Below, one piece after another: positions 25,801 through 38,605 of a DNA stretch of 64,000 nucleotides. The translations under genes were made by a program, and so were the position numbers. The notes beneath the pieces are model-generated. The model did no database searches. It was not told where the DNA came from and saw only the letters and a list, made by a program, of their open reading frames with translations. This DNA is from Branchiostoma belcheri (taxonomy: Eukaryota > Chordata > Leptocardii > Amphioxiformes > Branchiostomatidae). The stretch covers positions 2,237,686-2,301,685 of the forward strand of contig NW_017803887.1 in assembly GCF_001625305.1 (NCBI RefSeq), written 5' to 3'. Within the stretch, counting starts at the first letter, position 1; every line of letters begins with the position of its first letter.

Positions 25801-28800
25801 TATCTTTGTAAAAAAAAAGGGAGATAATTGCCAAGTGCCAGTTTTGTAAATACCTGTCGAGATTCAAACAGCTTGTCCTTGTATAATTGCAGTATGATTT
25901 ATTTAGAATCTCTCATTTTTGTTTGGGGAAGGGTATGGAGTGAAATTCCTACATTTGCTCCGAAGCAAATGTTGGCCTTTCTAGTTAAACTTTGTTTCCC
26001 CACAGTAAACTACCCCGACCCAAAGGCTCTATTCTCTACTGCACCACTGGTATCATCCTCAAAAGGCTGCTGTCTGATCCGTGAGTTTAGAGCTACTTTT
26101 GAATTATAAAAAATTATCTGTGTTTAACTCACTACTTAGACTTAAGTACATTGTAAGTATATTTTATAATAACTATCCAAAACAATTTCTGTGTCTTGGT
26201 AGGAATACTTGGTCTAGCATTAGAGGCATAAGAAAAATGAAACACAATACAATGTATATCTCCTCTGATATGAAGCTATAGTTGTATACATGTATGTTTG
26301 CTTGTTGGTTAATGGTTGAATGTTTTATCTTCCCATAAGGAGAAATGACACTTCCTGGTTACCTGGTCTTGTCTAAAATTCCCTTTCCTCCTTCCAGGTA
26401 CCTTGGAGGAGTGTCTCACCTGATCTTAGATGAGGTTCATGAGAGAGACCTGCTGTCAGACTTCCTTACTATTATTGTCAGGGACCTGTTACAGAAAAGG
26501 TGAGTTCTTAGCAGCTTCTTCTTTTTTGTTCTTTGATGATATAGTATTCTAGTATTTGTTGTATGAAATTCAATTGCATAACAAATGTACGAGGTACGAT
26601 GTATGGGTAAACAACAACAACAACAGTCAGATGATCAGATTCATAGTACTGTTCTGATATCTACAATTTACATTTCACATGACATACTCTAATAGATCAG
26701 TCCCAAAATTTGTCATTTTCTCTGTCACTCAATTGCAGTTTTGCTTACATTTAGCATTCTATTTCTAACAATTCCAGGCTTTCCGTTATTTGTTCATCCA
26801 TTTCTTCATTTAATCTTTTAATATCATTTCATATTCCTCCAAGCAGACCTGATCTGAAGCTGGTTTTGATGAGTGCAACCCTGAATGCTGACCAGTTCTC
26901 CACATACTTTGGTAAGCTTTAGAAAATAAGGTCTCATTTTGTATATAATTTTGTTATACATCATAATGATTTTGCTCTTCTGATTTGAATTCCTGATTGA
27001 AACTATTCTGTTGTTCATGTGGTGATGCATTGATGTATTACATGTATTACTAAGTATAATATTAATAAGAAATTTTTATACCTTTCATCAGGAAACAGTC
27101 CGATGTCTAACATCCCCGGGTTCACCTTCCCTGTAGAGGACTTGTACTTAGAAGATGTCTTGGAACTCACCAGGTACATGTATGAACAACACCTGCACAA
27201 GGACCTTCTGTTTAGTGTCTTGTTTTTGTGCGAGATTCATGATTTTGGGCCATCTCCGAATTTGTGCTCTGTCTGGTGTATATTCAATACAATTATTGTA
27301 ACTGACCATAGGCCACACAAATTTAACTTGTTGGTTCTCCTTATTTGTAATACTGAACTGAAGGATTCACATGAAACAGGGTCTGAGGGAAAAGTCTGTA
27401 CCTTGGTAAAACAGTTTTGCAACTGAACTTCTGGTTCAAGTTTTGCTACCAGCCCTTGACTCATCTTTACTTGTACATTTTTGAAAACCAAGAAAATGAA
27501 TTGGTGTGGCTTTATCATATCCTGTGCATTTCACTCATTTTTCTCGAAAAATAACTTGATTATGAACGTTTTTCTTCAGATATGATCCCCCTGAAGCCCA
27601 GTCCAAACCCCAGAGGAGAGTCTATGGCAGGAAGAGACGAGAGGAGATGGAAGAAAGGATGGAGAGAGAGGAGGAAGAAAGACAGGAGCTGAGGGAATAT
27701 TTACAAACCATATCTAGAAGGTAACATGCTGGTTTATGGAGAACCTCAATTACATCAAATGATAATTGCATGAAACATTGTAAGTAGACATCACAAAAGT
27801 ACCAAAATTTTTGTTCGGTTTACCTACAATTCTACAGAATTTACAGGTCCGAATAGATGCCTTAGCCAATACTTCTGACTAATCTGTATGATATACATTG
27901 TACTGTTTGATAATTTGATAATTAATTGTGTGAAGGATTTGTTGCTTGGGACAACACAACAGTCTGTAGGAAAAATTTGCTTGTTAGATTAAAACTAATA
28001 AAAGTGTTACACTATTTGTAGGTCTATCAAACAATATAATTATAGATTAGATGTGTGTAAGGTAAAGGATACATGTAACTCATGGAGTTGAAATATTATT
28101 AAGAGACTTTAAATGTATCCTTAGGAACACAATAACGTACTTAAATATCCTAATTTCTTGACCTTGAACCCTCCTCAGATATTCCTCGAGGACACTTGAC
28201 TCCCTGGAGAGGATGGACCATCAGAACCTGGACCTGAACCTGACCATGGAGCTCATCAAGTACATCACTTACAACAAGCCTGTGAGACCAGTTTTCTACC
28301 ATCAGTTTGTTTGCCAAGTTATTTTTCCCTTTTTGTTAAAGTCAAAGTTTCTGTCATCTAACAAACCTGCTTCAGTTGGGAGTAAGACGTTATGATTTAG
28401 AATAATTAAAGATACTATTTGTTTGTAAGTTGCAAAATATTCATTACGTGTATATCAAATCTCATTTCCTCCATTTTGAATAATAGAATGTTGCCTGAAC
28501 ATGCAGTTTACATGTAAATTCTACAATCTGTTTTGTCCCTGCTAACTCTATATTGACTATAGGATGGAGCTATCCTGGTGTTTCTACCAGGCTGGGACCA
28601 GATCAGTAAGGTTAATGACATGCTGGCATCACAGGGCATGTCGAAATCAGGTGAGCCTATTTTGTATTACATTGTACTTCTTTGTTAGAGATTGATAACT
28701 CATGTATGTATCTTGTTTTTTCAGTCTAGTTCTTTTTTAATGCCGACACTGTGACAGGAGAATGAGAAAGTGATAATGAGAATCAAAAACTTTTTAAACA

Positions 28801-31800
28801 GTTTGAAGAGAAAATGTCTGAAGAAATAACTGACTTTTCGTTTGTTCTGTTCTAGGAAAGTTCCGGATCATTCCTCTTCACTCAATGATGCCAACTGTCA
28901 ATCAGACTCAGGTACTTCGAATTCCTGGTCATTCTGTCATAAGTTAAAGTTTGTAAAAAGTCAACTTTTTAGATGATTTCCAGGCTGAGGTTCAGATGGG
29001 TACAAACTACTTGTACTTGTTAATTTTTTTACCGAACATTTTGGTACAATTTTTTCAGGTATTTGAAAGGCCACCGAAAGGGGTGAGGAAGGTTGTATTA
29101 GCAACAAACATCGCTGAAACAAGGTAAGTAGCAAATGTTAGGTAGATGGATGTTTTGTTGACTAAACAGGAATTTTTACAATGTTATTATCTTAGGGTAA
29201 GTTATCAGAGTATACATGTAGATATATTGGGTAGCACATGATGTGAACACTTTGACAAGATTTTATCAATGCTAGTCTGGACTATTAACTGTTACACATT
29301 TTAAACTTTTTTTTTTGGACTCTCATTGACAGAGTCTCATACATGAACAATGTAATTTCTTCAGAATCTGCTAATTGTAACCAAAGAAAGAACGTCATTC
29401 TCAAAGCTACATGTACAGTATACAGCAATTTGAAATACTTTCTTTAATTCATTCCTGACCTATTCCCCCTCCCCCAGTATAACCATAGATGATGTGGTGT
29501 ATGTTGTGGACTGTGGACAAGTGAAAGAGAAGAATTTTGACATCACAAACAACCTGGCCACACTACAGCCTGTATGGATCAGTAAGGCATCAGCTAAACA
29601 GAGGAGAGGCAGGGCTGGGAGGTTAGTTAACATTAGTTAGCAATTAACCATTACTAACTTAGTAACCTGGCCACACTACAGCCTGTATGGATCAGTAAGG
29701 CATCAGCTAAACAGAGGAGAGGCAGGGCTGGGAGGTTAGTTAACATTAGTTAGCAATTAACCATTACTAACTTAGTAACCTGGCCACACTACAGCCAGTA
29801 TGGATCAGTAAGGAATCAGCTAAACAGAGGAGAGGCAGGGCTGGGAGGTTAGATAATGTTAGTTAACAGTTATCCACAACTAACTTAACAACCTGGCCAC
29901 ACTACAGCCTGTATGGATCAGTAAGGCATCAGCTAAACAGAAGAGAGGCAGGGCTGGGAGGTTAGTTAACAATAGTTAACAGTTAACAGTTACTAACTTA
30001 ACAACCTGGCCACACTACAGCCAGTATGAATCAGTAAGGCATCGGCTAAACAGAGGAGAGGCAGGGCTGGGAGGTTAGTTAACATTAGTTAATAGTTAAC
30101 AGCTACTAACTTAACAACCTGGCCACACTACAGCCTGTATGGATCAGTAAAGCATCGGCTAAACAGAGGAGAGGCAGGGCTGGGAGGTACGTTTGTATAA
30201 TAATGGTTACCCTAACCGTATATACAATGTCATGTAGATGATTTAATATATGTATGGTAAAATTAAATATGCTTTAGAGTTAGATGTATGGAATGATGTG
30301 TATAGTATGGGGTTGAATCAGGAAATATAAGTCAAATGTTGGTCTTTAAACATGGAAGGAGTCACTGCTATTAAATATTGGTCAAATTTATAACTTGTAT
30401 ATTAATGTAAAATCAAATTTCAATGGGTAGTAGCTATCATAAGTTGCATAACACTTTACAGGACTGTTTCCATCAAGTAAATGTGTAACATAATATTTGT
30501 AATAAATGTATTTCAGTATTTATGATGGTATATATTTTATTACATGATCATGAAATAGTATATTACATTTGTAGATCTATGACTAAAATAGGCTTTACCA
30601 CTCATGTCTTCTGTTGTCTGTCCTCCCAGGGTACAGCCAGGTGTGTGTTATCACCTGTTCTCCAGACTCAAGGAGTCTAACATGCAGGAGTACCAGCTAC
30701 CTGAGATCCTCAGGACACCCCTGGAGGAACTCTGTCTGCAGATTAAGGTTTGTTTGTTTGTTTGTTTGTTTGTTTGTTTGGGGAGTCTAAGATGCAGGAG
30801 TACCAGCTACCTGAGATCCTCAGGACTCCCCTGGAGGAACTCTGTCTGCAGATTAAGGTTTGTTTGTTTGTTTGTTTGTTTGTTTGGGGAGTCTAAGATG
30901 CAGGAGTACCAGCTACCTGAGATCCTCAGGACTCCACTGGAAGAACTCTGTCTGCAGATTAAGGTTTGTTTGTTTGATTGTTTGTTTGTTTGTTTGTTTG
31001 TTTGTTTGGAGAGTCAATAATGCAGAGGCACCAGCTACCTGAGATCCTCAGTTCCCTTTAACAAAGTTCCCTTTGTACAACTGTTACTGTTCGGTAACTG
31101 TAACAATCACAAAACAAGATTTTAGTCCTTTTTTACATGGTATTTATTTAAAACTTACAACTACAGTAAAACTAAAACACACAACACCACAAAGCACTCT
31201 TGTTACAAAATCATCAAGTTACAAATGTAAGTAGTATCAGTCATGATCATTCAGTTGGTGATTAACATATGAGACTACAGAGCACTAAAACTACTTGTAA
31301 ACTTGCAAACTAGAACACCGCAAAGAAAATGTGACAGAGTTAAATCCTGCAACACAAGTGATGTACAATTTAGCTGACATCATTAAAAAAGTCCATAATT
31401 TGTTCCTTAAAATATATGGTGTTACATGTCAAGACAGTTTACCTCAAGTTGTCATTTTATTTGACGGTTTGTATTTATCAAATCTGTAACACAATTGTAA
31501 AATGTAGAATGCAGACCTTCATGTCTACATGACAACAAGAACTAATGTCTTAAGAAAATAAGTGAAGAAACATGAACTTGACAAGTAATATGTACATGTA
31601 CTTTACTCTTGTCCTGATGAATTACTCATCTGTCTGTGGCATGACTAGTTTAAACACCCTCATGGCCCGGTCTTTCAGCTCACTGGAGACTGGGATAAAC
31701 ACAGGCAGTCTGTTACTTTCAGTCTCCTGAGCCATTTTGTAGTGGTGCAGGATTTTGTCCCTGTGGACAGATAGATCCTGCAGGGCGTACAGGAGAACCA

Positions 31801-34800
31801 GGTGGTAATGAGCACGGGGCACACAGTTATGGTCTGTAGGAGCTGTGTGAATGAAGTGATGAAACTGCCTGATGGCCTGTGGGACAGACACATGCATGGA
31901 AGACAGAGCTGTGAGATACATGGTGAACAGGTGGTCAGATTTGTACATAAGTGCACTGGCATAGGCAGATAGGGCTGGGGCTGGTTGTGGGGTGGTCTGC
32001 CATATTGTATAGCCTAAAGCACAGTATATGTAAACCAGATGTTTGTACATGGGGTCTGTTTCTCCATGCTGTAGAACAATGTCGATCACATTGTTTATGG
32101 CCTTTTGTTGACGGCTGTGCCACTCAGGAAGCTGCAGTGCATGTATCAGCAGACAGGGGGTGCTGTCAGGGTTAGCATGGAGTTGTTTTGAGATGAGCTG
32201 GTCCAACTTTTCTTTGTTCAGATGCAAACGGTCATACAGGAATGTGTGAACATTACTACGTGACACCATCTCCATCAGCACAAACCCCTCCAGCAGGTGC
32301 TCCACCCCCTCCCCCTCCTGGTACCCTCTGCTGGTCAGCATGACGGCCCCTCTCTCCAGGCAGCTGCAGGCCATGAGCCAGGTCTGTGCAGTTGGTGAGC
32401 CCTTATGATGCAGTAGCCTGGCTCTAAGCCCCTTCAGTGGGCCCTCCTGTAGCTCAGTCTGCTGTGAAGTACCTGGGACCTGTGCTGGATCGAGGCTTTT
32501 TTTTAGCCTTGCTGACAGCCATCTCCGTGGGCCTTTCTTTTCACCAGGCTGCTGTTGTTCAGGTCCAGATGGTCTAGTCTCCTCCTCTACATCCTCCTGT
32601 GTTGTGACAGAAGTGCCAGCTGCTTCAGAGAAAACATCCTCAGGTATCCCAGAATCCCCGAGTGCTGCTGTGCTCAGCTTGCTCATCTGTGTTAAGTAAA
32701 AGGAGGTGAAAGTTTGAACTAAATTCAAGGGTTTCCTCATAGGTTGTACCTTGATAATCTAAACCAGGATGCCGAGTGAGTGAGTGAGTGAGTGAGTGAG
32801 TGAGTGAGTGAGTGAGTGAGTGAGTGAGTTCTACAATGATAAAAAAAATTATATTACAGGAATACCCTAACAAATTTGATTGAGATTTCAAGGAGTGTTG
32901 TATTAAAATTCTGTGCCAACTGTTATAGCATTACATGTATGTGCGTGTGTAAAAGGCACAGATTCTGAAGCATAAAATGAACTGTTATCATCATCATCAG
33001 GTCAGGGGTTTCCAGTCCCCCAGACCCTCTCCCTTCAGTCACTTTTTATCAACTTGTATTAATGACTAGGAGGGGAGTTTGATTTACATTGACATTATGT
33101 ATTTCACTGTGTTAAAGCTTGTGAAAAACAAATAAAATTTATATTTAATTTGTTCAGTTGTAATAAAAATCAAAATTTGTTTGCAATAAATTTTTCTGAG
33201 TGAAGACAGTAACTGCAATACCAAGGAGGATACTGTAACATCTGATTCAGTTGATTAAACTCTCATTGGAAAATTGTGACCAACCAATTGTGGCCCACCC
33301 ACCTTCTCAGGTAGCTGTGCCAGGCAGCTCACAACTCTCTCCTCCCTCATCATCCCCTCCGGCAGGTTTGGTAGCTCCCAGTTCTCCACATTCACGTTGA
33401 TGAGTTCCTTGTACCCAACCTTCTCCAGCTCTGTCTGTAGGCAGCCCTTCAGGAAGGGGCCATTCAGGATGGAGGTGAAGTATTGGTAGCCCAGCTGGGA
33501 GTAGAAGTAGACAGGAACCAGGAGGGAGCCTTGCTGCACCTCATCCCCTACCCTTGGGTCGGCTGGCTGGTCAGGGTTGTCGGGGTCCCTCCTCTCAACA
33601 GCCCGACGGACAGCCAGCATGGTTAGGGCCTTGTTGGCCAGGTAGAACGCACCGATACCAAAACCAGCTGCCAGCCAAGGGTTGTTAATCCTAAGAAGCA
33701 CCCGCCCCCACTCGACCAGTATTTCCAGGGCAGGCTGTGCTGCAGCTTGGGCAGCCTGCCCCACCTGTTGACCAACATCTCTCGCTTGTTCGGCCATGCT
33801 AGGTTGAACACAGCCTTAAAAGTGAAACTAACATGACGTCCCTCTCCTTGAACTTGAATGCAATGGTTTAGTGTTACCTAATGACTCAGTGCCAGCATTA
33901 TATTGGTTACAATTAACAGGGCTGTACCAAGATCCTCTATAGGGGTGTGTTACATGTACTTCTCTTACTGTAACTGTAACAGTTACAGTAACTACAAAAG
34001 TAAGTTTCAAATGCAGTTAGACATTCTTTTGACATAAGTGTTAGTTTTGATAATCTGATCATCACAACTTTGATATGTTGTCTTTATTATTTCTTCTGCA
34101 CACTACATGTACACCATATAGTCTTCCTGTCAGAGTATCATAAAGTTACCTGGTGCACTGGTGTGTAAGCACACCTGGATAATTGTTTAAGGGCTCATCG
34201 GTTTCACCTGATAGAGTTACATGGGCTTTGTTGTTTGTGTTTATCTGGTTGGGCATAATGCCATAAACCTTGAGGATAACTAATGTTCAGTGTAATGGGC
34301 CATGTTCAAACTTTAAACTTCTACACTTTCTTAGGGTGATAATAACAATATGCAGTTGACAATAAATACAGTGATGAATTAGATACGTAACCAACACAAT
34401 TATTATATTATTTATGACCAAACATTTGGGAAGTCTCTAGCTTTAGCAATTTTTTTGCTTCACAAAACAACCTTAAAAGTTACTGTAACCGTACTACTAA
34501 GTGTTAGATGTAGAAAGTGTCCTAAATGAAAGCACAGTCTGACATCATTGAGAATAATGAATGGCAAATTTTTATTTGTGGCATAAATGCAAAGCAAATG
34601 CCTGTAAAATAAAAGAAAAGCTGTATACCTACATGACTTGTACATACAGTGTACTAATGGAATCTACCAAGAAATGACAGACATTTCAAACCCATAAGAG
34701 CCTTTTACACACAATGTTAACTAATTACAGCTCCAATGTATGTGACTATCACACAGCAAGCTTCAAACTTTAGGACACATCATATACACATTATAATAAA

Positions 34801-37800
34801 ATTTGAAATGTATACTAAGTTTTACAAACATTTCTGTTGTCAAATTGAATATCTTGTAACTTAGTGTTTCACTTTCTTATGGATTTTATGTTCACCACAG
34901 ACATTGTTACTGTGACAGTAATATTAAAGAATGTCATGATTGTTACAGTTCAGAGAAATCAGATAAAGTTGGTGTCAATGGATGTTAGAGTTAGTAATGA
35001 AGTTTTGGCAAATACTGTGAACACTAACAGTCAGTCGCCAGGTTACAAAAATAGGATTATGTGATCTTCAGTGGGCCATCCTGTAGCTCAGCCTTAAATA
35101 CTTGTTCCTGTACCTGCATCCTGTGTTGGATGCTGCTGCTAATGTCTGACTTGTTTGAGCTGTGAGTCTCTTCCTCTTCTTCTTCTAATCTCCAAGCAGA
35201 TCCTATAGGTGGCAAAAAGAAAGTTGTGTATCAAATTGGCCAGGCAGTAGTGTCCATTGGCCAGAGAGGGTCCATGTGCTTGTGCCACCCAAAGTCAGTG
35301 GTAGCGACAAAAATAAAAAAAATTAAAAATAACCTCTGCTTGGAGAATATTCTTCTTCTTCTCCTTCCTCTTTTCTGCAGAAAAAAAAATTGAAGGTAAA
35401 ATATAAATAATAATTTGAATGTCCATGTCTTGAGTTTTATTTATAACCACAATCAGCCTCATAAGAGGCTATTCTTCCTGTGGTCTATACAGTCATATAT
35501 TTATAATTATACATACATGTACATGTATTACAAATGTACAAATACATTACAAAGTGACAGTATGTAGCACAATTCCTTAAAAACACTATTTACAGCCCAG
35601 TACTTTGCTAGTTGCCTCCTGTGTTATTCCAGAATTGTGACATTCTTTACATGTACAGAAGGCACCTTTTCTGAGAGTTGGATTTTGGTCTGATTTTGTT
35701 TGTACTGGTTGAGCGTGTTTGATACTTGTGAATCTCAGATTGGAATGTGAAGGCAAAATAATTTATCCTTGCCATACAATGCATTAAAAAATTTATTGAC
35801 TTGAAGACAAGTCATAGTGTTTCAAAGAACAGATTGCCTGTAGCTTGAAATTATTAAATTTTGCATTAATCATTTAACTAATGCATTAAACTTTTATTCC
35901 CACTCCACTATAATTCCATATTATCCCTCATTACTAGATATGAGGGATATGGAAATGAAATGATTACTACAATGTATGTACCTCCTCTGATTTCTTCTGA
36001 CTGTTCCTCTCCTTGTTTGAAGTTAAAACTTCTAATCCAACACAAAGAGGTTTTCTCACCTAGGCTAGAGCTTTCGACACTCCTGGACCGGTCTTTCTCA
36101 GTAGGTTGACTCAGTGTTTGTCTCCTTGTTGTTGTCCTCCTCTTCCCACTCGATATCCAAAGGTCCCAGAGTGTTGTTAGGACGAGGAGATGGGTTGACT
36201 GTGGCCACTGGTGGAGCTGCCCTCCCAGAGTTGGCTAGCATGGCAGATGTATTGCTGTCATCTCCAGCTCTGACTGGAGAACAGCCCAGGATATCCCATG
36301 GGTCAGCCACCGATGCTGTCTGGCTGGGCTCATACATCATATTCTGTGAAGACAAAAATATTTGTTTCATATTCAATCAAATTTTCTGATCTTAGGCCAC
36401 ACCAATTTAATTTGTTGGTTCTCGGATTTTTTCCGAAAAAATATGAAGCGACAGGGCGAAAAAAATTAAAATAAAAACAGGTCTGGGCATCCTATTATAC
36501 ATGTAGCCCCAAATGCTACGATATAAGCCACGAAGTCATAAAAAAAGGCTGGGTTAAAATTTAAAGTATAAATTTTGAACTTTTAATGAAACCACTGCAT
36601 TGATAGATGGAAAAAACTGTAACAACTAGGAAGAAAAGGAATTTCCTCAACTGCATGAGCAAAATATGAGCATTTTTGAGTTGATTCAGAACCAGAATCT
36701 TTTTTTTTTTTTTCAAATCAGAAAAAAATGAAGAGGCGAATCCGAGAACCAACAAATTAAATTGGTGTGGCCTTAGATTACCTCTAAAAATCAAATTTCA
36801 TGTGTCGGCCATGCAATGTAACCACTCAATCCTGTAGTCTTGCTTTTTGTTAGCTGTGTTATGAATGTACCAACCTGTTGGGGCAAGGTCGTCAGCCACT
36901 TAACAACTTTGTTCTGTGGCTTAGGCCTCTCTGGTAACTCCCATTTCTCCACGCCTACATTGAAGGGCTCCTTATAGCCAATTTTCCCAAACTCTTCCTT
37001 CATTTTTTCCTTGAGGTAGTCTCCTTTGGAGATGCAGGAGAAGTACTGGTAGCCCAGCTTTGAATGGAAGATCACAGGAACCAGTAGGTAGCCATCCTGG
37101 AACTCCTGCCCCACCCTTGGGTCGGCTAGCCGGATGTCAGGTTCTCTCCTCTCAATAGCCTGGCGGACAGCAAACATGGTCAGCTCTTTGTTGGCCAGGT
37201 AGAACGTGCCAACTTCTTCTTCTACCATGTGTGGGTTGTTCAACCTCAAATTTACACGGCCATACACAAACATTGCTGCAGCCATGATTACAGATTTTTC
37301 TTGTTCTAAATCCTTCTTTATCCAATATGGTGGCCAGGCTATGATTGCGCAAGCAGGTGAAATGAATGCCTTTTCAACAGACGAAGTGCAATGGACGGGA
37401 TACACGATTTTCTTTGAAGGGGTTTGACCATGACCATGTGACATCGGCTCACCAATCAGATATGTGTCATTTAGCAGGTGGGTTTCACTGCTAAGGTTAC
37501 GTCAACACCACCTGATCTTTTCAGACAAAAGGCAGGTGACCTTATATGTGTAATTTAGTGTTGACAATGTGCATTTGGTGTCAGTGGAATGCAGCTTGAA
37601 TTTTTGCCTTTGACTAAAAGGCTATTTGTTATTTTGGCGGTCAATTTCTTTTTTTTCTTTTGACACTGTCTTTTTTATGTCACAGCTGATGAAGTTGGGA
37701 GCTATTCTACCATTTATAGAGAAGGCCATGAGTTCTCCTTCCCTCAGGGCAGTACAGCTGGCTATCACTAACCTCAAGGACCTGGTAAGTCTACTTTAGA

Positions 37801-38563
37801 TTCTTCTTATCTTAAAGACTAGACAGTGTTGTTTACTACTACATGTAACTGTAAACTATGTTCCCCCACCTGTTAAGCATCAGATTCTGCTGTCTTAATT
37901 TGATTCTTTAAGAACAGCGTAAGTAGCACAAATATCTGTTTTTACGGTGGTCAAGGGACTTTGAGGAAAATGATGGTAGCCAAGTGGCCACTACAGACAG
38001 GATCTATATATTACGTGACTGTATGGGGTAATTATTTAGGGACCACGTAAAAGTGGTAACTAGTCAGGTGGTCCTGAGGCAGAATTATTCACATGCACAA
38101 TAACAGATTTGACTGTAGTGAACATTTGTTTTCTTTATCCAGAATGCCCTGGACAGACAAGAGAACCTGACACCCCTAGGGTATCACCTGGCCAGGTATT
38201 TAACATACATTCCTTGAATGGACCAATGACCTTGACCATTGACCTTTGTACCCATGAGGTACTGGAATATAATATAAACAGTTTGCACAAATGGGTAAGA
38301 TGTTACATGATTGTAGTTACTGTATTATCTTTCAGTACATACATTGATGCAAATGCATAATGTATGTTACAGTGACTTTGTGGTTCAATATCCTCACACA
38401 CACTGACTTTTGTTAGATAGGTCAAAGGTCTCCCATGTCTGTGGCTTCTGTGTGTGTGTTTGTGTGACTGTGTGTGTATGTGTGTGTGTGTGTGTGTATC
38501 TGTGTGTGTGTCTGTACGTGTGTGTGTGTCTGTGTGTGTGTATCTGTATGTGTGTGAGTGTGT

Positions 38564-38605
<42 letters not shown>

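Noticed and set aside
30604..31042. Frame with repeated CLFVCLF and YLRSSGLP segments
   Set aside because: It arises from the GTTT runs and exon 19 copies in the DHX36 array. Exon 19 itself uses a different frame and stops at 30747.
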